Positions 17,637 through 26,763 are shown, counted from the stretch's first letter. The stretch: DNA of 64,000 nucleotides from Intestinibacillus massiliensis (GCA_029267335.1 JAJUJC010000002.1:62001-126000); one strand, 5' to 3'. Numbers and translations are program-made. The notes: generated by a model not told the origin, from the letters alone.

Positions 17637-18920
17637 TTAGCGGATGGCTTCCTGACCGCCCATATACGGACGCAGCGCTTCCGGAATGCGCACCGAACCG
17701 TCCGCCTGCAGGTTGTTCTCGAGGAATGCGATCAGCATACGCGGGGGCGCAACGACCGTGTTATTGAGTGTGTGCGCAAAGTACAGCTCCTTGCTGTCCT
17801 TGCCGCGTACGCGGATACCCAGACGGCGCGCCTGTGCATCGCCGAGGTTGGAGCACGAACCAACTTCGAAATACTTTTTCTGGCGCGGGGACCATGCCTC
17901 TACGTCGCAGGACTTGACCTTCAGGTCTGCCAGATCACCCGAGCAGCACTCGAGCGTGCGCACCGGAATGTCGAGCGTGCGGAAGAAATCGACCGTGTTC
18001 TGCCACAGCTTTTCATACCACATGGGGCTTTCTTCGGGCTTACACACGACGACCATTTCCTGCTTTTCGAACTGATGGATGCGGTACACGCCGCGCTCCT
18101 CAATGCCGTGCGCGCCGACTTCCTTGCGGAAGCAGGGCGAATAGCTCGTCAGCGTCTGCGGCAGGGTCTCCTCCTCGTTGATCGTGTCGATGAACTTACC
18201 GATCATGGAGTGCTCCGAGGTGCCGATCAGATAGAGATCCTCGCCCTCGATCTTGTACATCATGTTCTCCATCTCCGCGAAGGACATAACGCCCGTCACA
18301 ACATCCGAACGGATCATGAACGGCGGGATATAATAGGTGAAGCCGCGGCCGATCATAAAGTCACGCGCATAGGACAGGATGGACGAATGCAGGCGCGCAA
18401 TGTCTCCCGCCAGATAGTAGAAGCCGTTGCCCGAGGTGCGGCGCGCGGAATCCAGGTCGATGCCCGAGAACTTCTCCATGATGTCGACGTGGTACGGAAT
18501 TTCATACTCCGGCACGACCGGCTCACCGAAACGCTCGATCTCGACGTTCTCAGAGTCGTCCTTGCCGATCGGCACCGACGGGTCAATGATGTTCGGAATG
18601 ACCATCATGCGCTGACGTACTTCCGCCGCGTAGGTCTTTTCGTCCTCTTCCAGCTGTGCCATTTCGTCCGCCATCGCCTTGACCTGCGCCTTGATGGTTT
18701 CCGCTTCTTCCTTCTGTCCCTTCGCCATCAGGCCGCCGATCTGCTTCGACAGCGTGTTGCGCTGGGAACGCAGTTCGTCGGCACGGGTGCGCGCCGCACG
18801 GAATTTCGCGTCCAGCTCGATGACCTCATCAACGAGCGGCAGCTTTGCGTCCTGGAACTTCTTCTTGATGTTCTCCTTGACGAGTTCCGGATTGGTTCGG
18901 ACGAGTTTGATGTCCAGCAT
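17637..18920 (-). CDS. serS: seryl-tRNA synthetase
   Basis: A 427-residue class II aminoacyl-tRNA synthetase. It starts MLDIKLVRTNPELVKENIKK, and residues ~30-105 form the long antiparallel coiled-coil arm that grips tRNA-Ser. Motif 2 (FRKEVGAHGIEERGVYRIHQFEKQEM) and motif 3 (GSCSNLGDAQARR; the last Arg binds ATP) are present. It lies 27 bp after a small membrane-protein gene and probably shares the parA-parB transcript, with the terminator at 17551 downstream. No T-box leader is seen, consistent with internal operon position. Confidence 0.97.
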   Translation of the reverse strand: MLDIKLVRTNPELVKENIKKKFQDAKLPLVDEVIELDAKFRAARTRADELRSQRNTLSKQIGGLMAKGQKEEAETIKAQVKAMADEMAQLEEDEKTYAAEVRQRMMVIPNIIDPSVPIGKDDSENVEIERFGEPVVPEYEIPYHVDIMEKFSGIDLDSARRTSGNGFYYLAGDIARLHSSILSYARDFMIGRGFTYYIPPFMIRSDVVTGVMSFAEMENMMYKIEGEDLYLIGTSEHSMIGKFIDTINEEETLPQTLTSYSPCFRKEVGAHGIEERGVYRIHQFEKQEMVVVCKPEESPMWYEKLWQNTVDFFRTLDIPVRTLECCSGDLADLKVKSCDVEAWSPRQKKYFEVGSCSNLGDAQARRLGIRVRGKDSKELYFAHTLNNTVVAPPRMLIAFLENNLQADGSVRIPEALRPYMGGQEAIR

Positions 18921-18947
18921 GTTTTATTCTCCTTTTATATCTTGTTT

Positions 18948-19541
18948 TTACTGGTTTGTCGGTGTAATCGTTGCCATGGTGTAGATCGCGTCGATGCCGA
19001 GCTGTGCGCACAGGTCGCGGAACTCCGCCGCGTTTTGTCCGAGCAGAATCTCGTCGTCGCCGTCGGGCGGCACGAGTTTGTCTACCCCATACTTTTCAAT
19101 CATCTTATTTGCCAGATCTTTCGCGCCGATCATATCCTGCGCGGCGACCATGCGGCGCACCTGCTGCAATGCATCGAGTGCGATATATCGTTCATTGAGC
19201 TGATTGACCGCGTCGACCATCTTCTCGCCTTCCTGCACGCCGAGCTGCGCGCGCACCGTTGCGATTGCGTCGCTCTGCACCGTAAGTTTCTTCTGCTGCT
19301 CCTCCAGTGTGGTCTGAAGCTGCTGAATCTGCTGCTGCGCACCCTGTGCGACCGTGGTCTGGGTCGTCACCTGATCCTGTAAGGACGCGAGCTGCTTGTT
19401 TGCACGCACCTGCGTCAGATAGCTCAGCAGGATGAGCACGAGCGCGACCGAAAACAACCCGATGATGTAGACGACCAGAAACCGCTTGGAATGCTTCTTG
19501 GCGCTTTCTGTTTCCTGCGCCTGCTTGTCTTGTTCTTCCAT
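18948..19541 (-). CDS. membrane-anchored coiled-coil protein of unknown function
   Basis: A 197-residue protein not recognised as a named family. The N-terminus is charged (MEEQDKQAQETESAKKHSKR), one membrane span follows (RFLVVYIIGLFSVALVLILLSYL, about 20-43), then a Gln/Glu-rich coiled coil (~50-105) and a C-terminal helical part with GAKDLANKMIEKYGVDKLVPPDGDDEILL. The likely topology is cytoplasmic N-terminus with the coiled coil outside. The start 11 bases after parB uses AAGGAGG; an adjacent ATG at 19544 is too close to it. Position right after parA-parB suggests a cell-cycle or envelope role, but this is only context. Confidence 0.75.
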   Translation of the reverse strand: MEEQDKQAQETESAKKHSKRFLVVYIIGLFSVALVLILLSYLTQVRANKQLASLQDQVTTQTTVAQGAQQQIQQLQTTLEEQQKKLTVQSDAIATVRAQLGVQEGEKMVDAVNQLNERYIALDALQQVRRMVAAQDMIGAKDLANKMIEKYGVDKLVPPDGDDEILLGQNAAEFRDLCAQLGIDAIYTMATITPTNQ

Positions 19542-19551
19542 CATTTCCTCC

Positions 19552-20424
19552 TTAGATCTGTACGCCACCGAGCGCATCGCTCAGCCGTTCGAGGTCTTCG
19601 TTGCCGTAAAATTCAAGGGACAGCATGCCGTGGGTCTTGCCGGTCTGGATGGTCACCCGCCGACCGAGCCGACTTTCCAGCTGCTTTTCCAGCTCCGCGA
19701 CGTAGTCGACCTGCGCCTGTGTCGGCTGCTCCTCCTCTTTTTGCTCCTTATTGAGCCGCTTGGCAAGGCTCTCCGCCTGCCGCACCGACAGCCCCTCCAT
19801 TTTTTTTGCCGCTTCTGGGCGCAGCGCTTCCTCCCGAATGGACAGCACCGCGCGCGCATGCCCGCCGGATAAGCGTCCCTCTGCGACCATTTGACGCGTG
19901 CCCTCGTCGAGCGCGAGCAGCCGCAGCGCATTTGCGACCGCGGGACGTGACTTGCCAACACGCTCCGCAACCTTATCCTGTGTCATGCCGAAGCCCTTCA
20001 TCAGCGATTCATAGCCCTCTGCTTCTTCGATCGGGTTTAAGTCCTGCCGTTGCAGGTTCTCAATCAGCGCAAGCTCCATGACCTGCTCGTCGGTCACATC
20101 CAGCACCATTGCGGGAATCTCGGTCAGTCCCGCGCCGCGCGCCGCACGCCAGCGACGCTCGCCTGCGATGATTTGAAAATATCCGTTTTCGGTTTTACGC
20201 ACTGTGATCGGCGTGACCACGCCGTGCTGCCGGATGCTCTCGGTCAGCTCCGCCATTGCGGCAGGGTCAAAAATTTTCCTCGGTTGGTCGCGGTTCGGTT
20301 CGATCAGTGTCATCGAGATCGTCGAGATGCCTGCGCCTTCACTCTCTTCCCGCGCCAGCTCCTCCCCGCCGAACAGGTCGGTCAGTCCCTTTCCAAGTCC
20401 ACTTCTGTGTACCGCTTTTGCCAT
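19552..20424 (-). CDS. parB: chromosome partitioning protein ParB (Spo0J)
   Basis: A 290-residue CTP-dependent DNA clamp that loads at parS and spreads to bring in ParA and SMC. The N-terminus AKAVHRSGLGKGLTDLFGG carries the Arg/Lys ParA-activating peptide; the CTP-binding box GERR is at 88-91; ENLQRQDLNPIEEAEGY and the HTH (about 148-175, TQDKVAERVGKSRPAVANALRLL) follow, then the C-terminal dimer domain. It is 12 bp after parA. The three parS sites upstream of parA are its probable loading points. Confidence 0.95.
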   Translation of the reverse strand: MAKAVHRSGLGKGLTDLFGGEELAREESEGAGISTISMTLIEPNRDQPRKIFDPAAMAELTESIRQHGVVTPITVRKTENGYFQIIAGERRWRAARGAGLTEIPAMVLDVTDEQVMELALIENLQRQDLNPIEEAEGYESLMKGFGMTQDKVAERVGKSRPAVANALRLLALDEGTRQMVAEGRLSGGHARAVLSIREEALRPEAAKKMEGLSVRQAESLAKRLNKEQKEEEQPTQAQVDYVAELEKQLESRLGRRVTIQTGKTHGMLSLEFYGNEDLERLSDALGGVQI

Positions 20425-20436
20425 TACGCACCGCCC

Positions 20437-21201
20437 TTACCCTTTATTCTTTTCCAAAAACTCCTCTGCCAGCCGCATATAAGCCTCTGCGCCGCGCGAA
20501 TATCGGTCATAAGCCGTGATGGGCTGCCCATGGCTCGGCGCCTCGGACAGGCGCACGTTGCGTGGCACAACCGTCGCATAAACTTGGCTTCCGAAGTGTT
20601 TTTTAACCTCTTCCACCACTTGAATCGACAGATTTGTGCGTCCATCAAACATGGTCAGCAGCACGCCCTCGAGGCGGATGCCCTTGTTGAGCGCCTTTTG
20701 CACCGTGCGCACGGTGCTCATGAGCTGCGTCAATCCCTCGAGCGCGTAGTACTCACACTGGAGCGGCACGAGGAAGCTGTCCGCCGCACACAGACAGTTG
20801 AGTGTGAGCAACCCGAGGGACGGCGGACAGTCGATGAGGATGTAATCATAGTCGTCGCGCACACGCTCGAGCACGGTGCGCAGGCGATATTCACGCTGCT
20901 CCATGCTGATGAGTGCAAGCTCCGCGCCCGCAAGGTTGACATTTGCGCCAATGAGATCGACCCATTTGGTTTTAATGATGCAGTCGTGCGGATCGAGGTC
21001 ATCCTCGACGAGCGCGTCGTAGATGCTGTATTCGAGCGAACGCGGATCCACGCCGAAGCCCGAGGTCGCGTTGCCCTGCGGGTCAAAGTCGCAGATCATA
21101 ATGCGCTTTCCCTGTTCGCTGAGCGCAGCCGCCAGATTGACCGCGGTAGTCGTTTTACCAACGCCGCCCTTCTGGTTTGCGAATGCGATGATTTTCGCCA
21201 T
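20437..21201 (-). CDS. parA: chromosome partitioning ATPase ParA (Soj)
   Basis: A 254-residue deviant Walker ATPase: AKIIAFANQKGGVGKTTTAVNLAAAL holds the P-loop with the signature lysine, and YDYILIDCPPSLGLLT is Walker B. It binds DNA non-specifically as an ATP dimer and is switched off by ParB; in Firmicutes it also tunes DnaA. The length and absence of an N-terminal HTH make it the chromosomal Soj type. It heads the parA-parB-(coiled-coil protein)-serS unit; its promoter is just downstream of the parS cluster. Confidence 0.95.
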   Translation of the reverse strand: MAKIIAFANQKGGVGKTTTAVNLAAALSEQGKRIMICDFDPQGNATSGFGVDPRSLEYSIYDALVEDDLDPHDCIIKTKWVDLIGANVNLAGAELALISMEQREYRLRTVLERVRDDYDYILIDCPPSLGLLTLNCLCAADSFLVPLQCEYYALEGLTQLMSTVRTVQKALNKGIRLEGVLLTMFDGRTNLSIQVVEEVKKHFGSQVYATVVPRNVRLSEAPSHGQPITAYDRYSRGAEAYMRLAEEFLEKNKG

Positions 21202-21275
21202 AGTCTCTCTCCCGTTCTGTTAGTGCAATGGGGGCATCCACGGATCATAATTGTTCCCTGCCCCAGTCCTTTTCT

Positions 21276-21303
21276 ATTATAGCACACATCGCGCGGGATT
21301 CAA
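21276..21303 (-). promoter_or_regulatory. parA operon promoter
   Basis: Minus strand -35 TTGAAT (21298-21303), 16-base spacer, extended -10 TGC-TATAAT (21276-21281), about 75 bases before parA. The nearest parS begins 13 bases upstream of the -35, so ParB spreading could repress it. Confidence 0.65.
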
Positions 21304-21316
21304 CAGCGAGGAAAAA

Positions 21317-21332
21317 TGTTTCATGTGAAACA
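21317..21332. promoter_or_regulatory. parS site 1 (variant)
   Basis: TGTTTCATGTGAAACA, a perfect palindrome with a single T for C change at the centre of the Bacillus parS consensus TGTTNCACGTGAAACA. Confidence 0.8.
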
Positions 21333-21363
21333 TTGTGATTTTGCGCAGTACTAAATAAAAAAA

Positions 21364-21379
21364 CGTTTCACGTGAAACA
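21364..21379. promoter_or_regulatory. parS site 2
   Basis: CGTTTCACGTGAAACA, identical to the consensus except the first base. Confidence 0.9.
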
Positions 21380-21401
21380 TTGCCGAGGGTCTCCCCTCTA
21401 G

Positions 21402-21417
21402 TGTTTCACGTGAAACG
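21402..21417. promoter_or_regulatory. parS site 3
   Basis: TGTTTCACGTGAAACG, identical to the consensus except the last base. It lies 15 bases from the noc stop codon. Confidence 0.9.
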
Positions 21418-21431
21418 TTTTTCATTCCTGC

Positions 21432-22235
21432 TTACTTGTGTACATTCGGGATGAGGATGCGCAGCATCAGCTCGCCATCCTGCTCCTCGCGCTCGATCTT
21501 TGCATCGACCCCGGCTTGCTGCATAACGCCGACCGCCTTGTCGACCGTGTTTAGGAAAAATCTTACATCCTTAATGAAGCGCGTGATGTGGCGCTCCTGC
21601 ACCTTGGTCTCCTGCTCGCTCAGCAGCTTGTCGATGTACTGTTCGCTGCGGCTGACATTCAACTCGTGGTCAATGATGTACTGCGTCGCGGCGAGCCGCC
21701 GCTCCTCATCCGGCAGGCGCAGCACGGAGCGCGCGTGCCGCTCGGTCAGATTGCCGTCGCGAATCAGCTGCATATTGCGCGGCGACAGCTTGAGCAGACG
21801 CAGCTTGTTCGCGACCGCGCTCTGCGTCTTACCGACGCGCCGCGCCGCCTCCTCCTGCGTCAGTCCGTGCAGCTCGATGAGACGCTTATAGCCCCATGCC
21901 TCCTCAAAAAAGTCCAGATCGCGGCGCTGTAGGTTTTCCACCAGTGCGATCGCGGAGCTTTGTTCCTCGTCCGCATTGATGACGATGCACGGCACCTCGC
22001 TCAGTCCCGCGGCACGGGATGCACGCAGGCGGCGCTCCCCCGCAATCAGCTCATACCCCGCATCGACCCGCCGCACGGTCAGCGGGTTGAGCACGCCGTA
22101 TTGCCGGATGCTGTCTGCAAGTCGGTCGATCGCCTCTTTGTCAAAATTTTTGCGCGGTTGGTACGGATTCCGGCTGATCGAGGCGATCTTGATCTTTCTG
22201 AGCGGCCGCACGGTATCCAGAAACGGGATTGGCAT
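21432..22235 (-). CDS. noc: ParB-family nucleoid occlusion protein Noc
   Basis: A 267-residue ParB paralogue. The N-terminus MPIPFLDTVRPLRKIKI is short and could form an amphipathic membrane-targeting helix as in Bacillus Noc. The CTP box GERR is at 66-69 and the HTH at about 126-150 (TQEEAARRVGKTQSAVANKLRLL). The gene order rsmG-noc-parA-parB equals B. subtilis, which supports Noc over a second Spo0J. Noc binds its own sites and blocks division over the nucleoid. Preference for Noc sites versus the adjacent parS sites cannot be settled by eye. Confidence 0.85.
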   Translation of the reverse strand: MPIPFLDTVRPLRKIKIASISRNPYQPRKNFDKEAIDRLADSIRQYGVLNPLTVRRVDAGYELIAGERRLRASRAAGLSEVPCIVINADEEQSSAIALVENLQRRDLDFFEEAWGYKRLIELHGLTQEEAARRVGKTQSAVANKLRLLKLSPRNMQLIRDGNLTERHARSVLRLPDEERRLAATQYIIDHELNVSRSEQYIDKLLSEQETKVQERHITRFIKDVRFFLNTVDKAVGVMQQAGVDAKIEREEQDGELMLRILIPNVHK

Positions 22236-22290
22236 GACGGTTCCTCCTCCAAGGTGTCAGTTTGGGGCGGTTTTGATTGCTCCCTGTAAC

Positions 22291-22318
22291 CAGAATACCA
22301 TTTTTAACCATTTTGTAA
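22291..22318 (-). promoter_or_regulatory. noc promoter
   Basis: Minus strand -35 TTTACA (22313-22318), 16-base spacer, extended -10 TGG-TATTCT (22291-22296), 56 bases before the noc start. Confidence 0.6.
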
Positions 22319-22407
22319 AGAACTTTCGCTCGCATTTCTCGACAGACCGAACGTAAAAATGACGGTAATGCCGCATTTCCGCATATTTTCCGCGTTTTAT
22401 TTGCATA

Positions 22408-22446
22408 AAATATTACAGGTTGTCAAGATGACAACGGGTAATATTT
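22408..22446 (-). terminator. long palindromic hairpin after rsmG
   Basis: Arms AAATATTAC-N2-GTTGTCA and TGACAAC-N2-GTAATATTT pair around an AGA loop with only the 2-base bulge unmatched. It lies 20 bases past the rsmG stop and, on the minus strand, ends in TTTTAT, so it fits an intrinsic terminator; a DNA-binding palindrome is the alternative. Confidence 0.7.
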
Positions 22447-22466
22447 CTTGGGAAACGCGCGGTGCT

Positions 22467-23177
22467 TCAGCGTGCCGCGAGCGGTGCGGCGCTGATTTTG
22501 GAAAAGCGGCGGGGATATTTTGCGGGCGTGGGCGCGGTCTTGCGGATGAGCACGAGCCGCTGCTGCACGCCGGTCAGCGGGATGTCGTAGTCGCGCACCT
22601 GCTCGACCGTACCCCCAAGCACGCGGATTGCATACGCCGCCTGCGCCAGCTCCTCGTCGCTGCCCGTGCTCTTCATCGCGGCAAAAACGCCGCCGACGCG
22701 CACAAACGGCAGACACAGCTCGCTGAGCATGCTCAGGTTTGCGACTGCGCGCGAGGTCGCAACATCGTAGCTTTCGCGATGCTGCAACGCATAGTCCTCC
22801 GCGCGCGCGTGCACCGCGACCGCGTTTGGTGCGGGCAGCGCGTCGATGCATTCCTGCAAAAACGCGATGCGCTTGCCGAGCGAATCGAGCAGTGTAAACT
22901 GTCCCTGCGGGTAGAGCAGGGCGAGCGGCATACCCGGAAAACCCGCGCCGCAGCCCACGTCGATCACGCGTTTTTCCGACAGATCAAGCGGCGCAAACGC
23001 GGCTGCGCAGTCTAAAAAGTGCTTTTCGACCACTTCTGTCTCATCTTTTGCGCCGGTCAGATTCATCACCTTATTTTTTTCGAGCAGCATGCCGCAGAAA
23101 TCCAGTAGCTTTTCCACAGCCTGTGGAGAAGTCTGTCGATTGAGCATGCTCAGCCCGCGTGTCAATGTGTCGTTCAT
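22467..23177 (-). CDS. rsmG: 16S rRNA (guanine(527)-N7)-methyltransferase
   Basis: A 236-residue GidB-type SAM methyltransferase. The SAM motif is [21 protein letters not shown], and [21 protein letters not shown] holds the conserved rRNA-binding RA. It methylates G527 of 16S rRNA. The start overlaps the mnmG stop by 4 bases (ATGA), the usual coupling. Two copies of TGAGCATGCTCA occur inside the gene, both reading as L-S-M-L residues, so there they may be coding coincidences. Confidence 0.95.
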   Translation of the reverse strand: MNDTLTRGLSMLNRQTSPQAVEKLLDFCGMLLEKNKVMNLTGAKDETEVVEKHFLDCAAAFAPLDLSEKRVIDVGCGAGFPGMPLALLYPQGQFTLLDSLGKRIAFLQECIDALPAPNAVAVHARAEDYALQHRESYDVATSRAVANLSMLSELCLPFVRVGGVFAAMKSTGSDEELAQAAYAIRVLGGTVEQVRDYDIPLTGVQQRLVLIRKTAPTPAKYPRRFSKISAAPLAAR

Positions 23178-25057
23178 GCTCTGCCCTCCTGTTCGCGCTG
23201 CTCCACATAGATCATGAGCGCGGTCATATCCGCGGGCGACACGCCGGAAATACGGCTCGCCTGTCCAAAATTGATGGGTCTGACCTGCCCGAGCTTTTGC
23301 CGCGCCTCAAGCCGCAGCGAGGGTACGGTCTGATAGTCGATGTCCTGCGGCAGCGCGCGCCCCTCCAGCTTGCGGAACTGCTCGACATCGCGCTGCTGCC
23401 GCTCAAGGTATCCCGCGTACTTTACGGAAATTTCCACCTGCTCGCGCTCGGCGTGGCACAGCGCGGGACGGTCGGGGTCGAACGCCGCAAGTGCATCGTA
23501 GCCCAGCTCGGGGCGGCGCAGCAGCTCAAGCAGCGATGCGCCCGATTTGAGCGGCGTGCTGTTCTGCATGCGCAAAAATGCCTGCACCTCCTCGCTCGGG
23601 CCGACCGTAACCGTGCCCAGCCGCGCGATTTCCGCTTCCACGCGCGCGTATTTTGCCGCAACACGTTCCCCGCGCGCCGCGTCGTTCAGTCCGACGCGTA
23701 CGCCGATGGGCACGAGCCGGCGGTCGGCATTATCCTGCCGCAGCAGCAACCGATATTCCGAGCGCGAGGTCATCATGCGGTACGGCTCGTTCGTGCCGCG
23801 CGTCACAAGGTCGTCGACGAGCGTACCGATGTAGCCGTCCGCGCGGTCGAGCACCATCGGCGGCTGCCCCTTGAGCTTGCGCGCGGCATTGATGCCCGCC
23901 ACCAGACCCTGCGCCGCCGCTTCCTCATAGCCCGACGAGCCGCAGAATTGCCCCGCGCCATACAGCCCTGCGACCTTTTTGGTCTCCAGGGTGGGCAGCA
24001 ATTCAAGCGGGTCGATCAGGTCATATTCGATCGCGTACGCAGGGCGCATGACCTCTGCGTGTTCCAGTCCCGTGACCGAGTGCAGCATCGCAAGCTGCAC
24101 GTCCTCGGGCATGGACGAGGAAAAACCCTGCACATACAGCTCCTCGGTGTCAAGTCCCATCGGCTCGATGAAAAGCTGATGGCGCGGCTTGTCCGCGAAG
24201 CGCACGACCTTATCCTCGATCGACGGGCAATAGCGCGGGCCGATGCCCTCAATCTTTCCTGAATAAATGGGCGACCGATCCAAATTTGCGCGGATGATCT
24301 CATGCGTTTTTGCAGTCGTGTAGGTCATGTGGCACACCGCGCGGTTGGGCGGCGCGCTCGCGGTCTCGAAGGAAAACGGGATGACGTCGTCCTCGCCCTC
24401 CTGCACCTCAAGCGCGGAAAAATCGACCGAGCGGCGGTTGACGCGCGCGGGTGTACCGGTCTTGAAGCGCAGCAGGTTCAGCCCGAGCGCGCGCAGACAG
24501 TCGGTCAGCTCGGTCGCGGCGAACATGCCGTCCGGCCCGCCCTCGCGGAAATGCTCCCCGATGATGATGCGTCCGCGCAGATAGGTACCGGAGCAGATAA
24601 TCGCCGCACGCACGCTGTACACCGCACCCATATGGGTCTCGACCGCGCAGACCGCGCCGTTTTCCGTGTGAATTTTCGTGATTTCCGCCTGTTTCAGAAA
24701 CACATGCTCCTGTTTTTCGAGCGCGTGCTTCATATACGCGCGATACGCAATGCGATCCGCCTGCGCGCGCAGCGAGTGCACCGCCGGCCCCTTGCCGCGG
24801 TTGAGCATGCGATACTGGATGCACGCCGCGTCCGCCGCCTTTGCCATTTCGCCGCCGAGCGCGTCGATCTCGCGCACCAGATGTCCCTTCGCGGTGCCGC
24901 CGATCGCGGGGTTGCACGGCATGTTGCCGACCGCGTCGAGGTTGATCGTGAAGCACAGCGTGCGCAGCCCGAGCCGCGCGCAGGCGAGCGCCGCTTCGAT
25001 GCCCGCATGCCCCGCGCCGATCACCGCCACATCATATTGTCCTGCGTCCCATGTCAA
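23174..25057 (-). CDS. mnmG: tRNA uridine-5-carboxymethylaminomethyl enzyme MnmG
   Basis: A 627-residue FAD protein that with MnmE makes cmnm5U34 in tRNA. The dinucleotide fold [23 protein letters not shown] begins at residue 8; [27 protein letters not shown] and PVYSGK-like segments fit the family. A TTG start at 25057 is chosen: it aligns with the B. subtilis start (M-x-x-x-AGQYD) and has AAAGGGG 9 bases upstream. A TTG at 25063 is too near the SD. A terminator and 320 bases separate it from mnmE, so it probably has its own promoter, unlike the tight mnmE-mnmG pair of Bacilli. Confidence 0.95.
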   Translation of the reverse strand: MTWDAGQYDVAVIGAGHAGIEAALACARLGLRTLCFTINLDAVGNMPCNPAIGGTAKGHLVREIDALGGEMAKAADAACIQYRMLNRGKGPAVHSLRAQADRIAYRAYMKHALEKQEHVFLKQAEITKIHTENGAVCAVETHMGAVYSVRAAIICSGTYLRGRIIIGEHFREGGPDGMFAATELTDCLRALGLNLLRFKTGTPARVNRRSVDFSALEVQEGEDDVIPFSFETASAPPNRAVCHMTYTTAKTHEIIRANLDRSPIYSGKIEGIGPRYCPSIEDKVVRFADKPRHQLFIEPMGLDTEELYVQGFSSSMPEDVQLAMLHSVTGLEHAEVMRPAYAIEYDLIDPLELLPTLETKKVAGLYGAGQFCGSSGYEEAAAQGLVAGINAARKLKGQPPMVLDRADGYIGTLVDDLVTRGTNEPYRMMTSRSEYRLLLRQDNADRRLVPIGVRVGLNDAARGERVAAKYARVEAEIARLGTVTVGPSEEVQAFLRMQNSTPLKSGASLLELLRRPELGYDALAAFDPDRPALCHAEREQVEISVKYAGYLERQQRDVEQFRKLEGRALPQDIDYQTVPSLRLEARQKLGQVRPINFGQASRISGVSPADMTALMIYVEQREQEGRA

Positions 25058-25146
25058 GCACAAGCACCCCTTTCGCGCGCTGAATTTTTTGTGTATTTTT
25101 CATCCATCATTTCTCGCTGAACCTATTGACATGATTACCCCCACCC

Positions 25147-25287
25147 TGTTGATAACTCTGTGTAAAATGGGGATAACTCTATATTTTCTTTGATTTTTGA
25201 AAACTAATCGTAATTTTTTTTATTTTTATACTCTATGGATTTCTATATTTAGTGTGCTCCACACGCCTTTCCACAGCATGTGGAAAG
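25147..25287. other. DnaA-box-like sites with AT-rich tract between mnmE and mnmG
   Basis: TGTTGATAA (25147-25155) and TGGGGATAA (25168-25176) are one-mismatch inverse DnaA boxes. An ~80-base AT-rich tract follows (25177-25255). Then a perfect inverted pair CTTTCCACA (25267-25275) and TGTGGAAAG (25279-25287) separated by 3 bases. This has the parts of an origin module: boxes flanking an AT-rich stretch. It is 6 kb from the dnaA-dnaN unwinding region. Otherwise this 320-base gap holds only the mnmE terminator. Confidence 0.5.
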
Positions 25288-25346
25288 TACGCGCACGCCC
25301 CCGCAGCCCCGCGGGACACTCACCGGCGCGCGGCAAATGGGCAAAA

Positions 25347-25373
25347 AGGGGAAGCGCGTGCGCTCCCCCTTTG
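25347..25373 (-). terminator. terminator of mnmE
   Basis: Imperfect stem AAGGGGAAGCGC / GCGCTCCCCCTT just after the mnmE stop codon; on the minus strand it is followed by TTTGCCC, so the T tail is short. Confidence 0.65.
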
Positions 25374-25377
25374 GCTG

Positions 25378-26742
25378 CTATTTACCGACGCAGAAGTTGG
25401 AAAAAATTCTGCCCACGACGTCCTGCGTGACGTTCTGACCGGTGACCTCGCCGAGCGCGGCGATCGCGCCCTCGGCGTCCATGACGACCGCGTCGGGGGT
25501 CATGCCGCACTGTGCCGCGAACAGCGCCGCTTCGCAGCGTTCCGCCGCGCGCGCCAGTGCCGCCGCCTGCCGTGCCGAGGTGATGATGCTGCCGTCATAG
25601 ACCGCGCCGTCCAGACCGACGAGCGCAGGGATCAGGTGGAGCAGCTCGTCCATTCCCTCGCCCGTGCGGGCGCTGACATGTACGATGTGCGAAAAATGCT
25701 TTTCCAGCCGCGCAAGCTCGAGCGACTGGGTCTTGTCGGATTTGTTGACGACTGCGATCGCGCGGCGGCCATGGCTGCGCGCGATGACCATGAGATCGTC
25801 GTCCGAAAAATCCTCCGCGCCGTCGAACACCGCGAGCAGCAGCATCGCGTCGTTAGCGCGCTGCAGCGCGCGTTCGATGCCGATCTTTTCGACCGGATCG
25901 TTGGTGTCGCGCAGACCGGCGGTATCGAGGATGCGCAGCAGCACAGGGCCGATGCGCACGGTCTCGTCGATGATGTCGCGGGTCGTGCCTGGCTGCTCGG
26001 TGACGATCGCGCGCTCCTCGCCCACGATCGCGTTGAGCAGTGAGGACTTGCCGACATTCGGACGGCCTAAGATCACGCAGGGCACGCCCTCCGCAATGAT
26101 GCGGCCGCGCTCGTAGCTTTCTGCAAGCTGATAGAGCGCACTCGCCGCCTTGTGCAGCGTTTCCTGCGCCTGTTCAAACAGAAACGGGTCGATCTCCTCG
26201 TCGGGAAAGTCGACGACCGCGTGAAAATGTGCGACGAGCTGCAGCAGTGCCTCGCGGGTGTGCTGCACGGTCGTGCCGACGCGACCCTCGATCTGGGCGA
26301 CTGCGTTGCGCGCCGCTTCGACCGTGCGCGCGGAAACCAGCTCCTGCACCGCTTCCGCGCCGGAAAGATCCATTTTACCGTTCAAAAAAGCGCGCTGGGT
26401 AAATTCGCCGGGAGCCGCCTGCCGTGCGCCGCGTGCGAACAGGGCGGAAAGCGCCTCGCTCAGCACGGCGGGCGCGCCGTGGCATTGGATTTCCGCCATG
26501 CACTCCCCCGTGTAGGAATGGGGCGCGCGGAACACCGCCGCAAAGCAGCAGTCGAGCAGATCGCCCGAGCGGTCATATAACTCGCCGAACACCAACCGAC
26601 CGGAGGAGGCGTCGCGCAGCGATTTGCCGCTTTTAGGGGCAAAAATCGCGGAAACGACGTCGATCGCGGCGTCTCCCGACACCCGCAGAATCCCGATGGG
26701 CCCGCCGGTCGCTGTAGCGATGGCGGCAATGGTGTCACTCAT
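25378..26742 (-). CDS. mnmE: tRNA modification GTPase MnmE
   Basis: A 454-residue potassium-dependent GTPase. The N-terminal tetrahydrofolate-binding domain begins SDTIAAIATATGGPIGILRVSG. The G domain sits around residues 220-375 (GRPNVGKSSLLNAI, TTRDIIDE, DTAGLR, NKSD). The C-terminal tail FCVGK ends in the family's C-[IVL]-GK motif. It works with MnmG on tRNA U34. Its start is 19 bases after the jag stop, consistent with one transcript from rpmH to mnmE. Confidence 0.97.
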   Translation of the reverse strand: MSDTIAAIATATGGPIGILRVSGDAAIDVVSAIFAPKSGKSLRDASSGRLVFGELYDRSGDLLDCCFAAVFRAPHSYTGECMAEIQCHGAPAVLSEALSALFARGARQAAPGEFTQRAFLNGKMDLSGAEAVQELVSARTVEAARNAVAQIEGRVGTTVQHTREALLQLVAHFHAVVDFPDEEIDPFLFEQAQETLHKAASALYQLAESYERGRIIAEGVPCVILGRPNVGKSSLLNAIVGEERAIVTEQPGTTRDIIDETVRIGPVLLRILDTAGLRDTNDPVEKIGIERALQRANDAMLLLAVFDGAEDFSDDDLMVIARSHGRRAIAVVNKSDKTQSLELARLEKHFSHIVHVSARTGEGMDELLHLIPALVGLDGAVYDGSIITSARQAAALARAAERCEAALFAAQCGMTPDAVVMDAEGAIAALGEVTGQNVTQDVVGRIFSNFCVGK

Positions 26743-26763
26743 GTTTTCATGACACCCCTTTTA

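Noticed and set aside
23110-23130. TTTTCCACA and TGTGGAGAA facing pair as DnaA boxes
   Set aside because: They lie inside the rsmG coding sequence and one is a two-mismatch box; no AT-rich tract is near.
22724-23152. TGAGCATGCTCA copies at 22724 and 23141 as rsmG operators
   Set aside because: Both lie inside the rsmG coding region and read as conserved-looking L-S-M-L residues, so coding constraint may explain them; I count them only toward the palindrome total.
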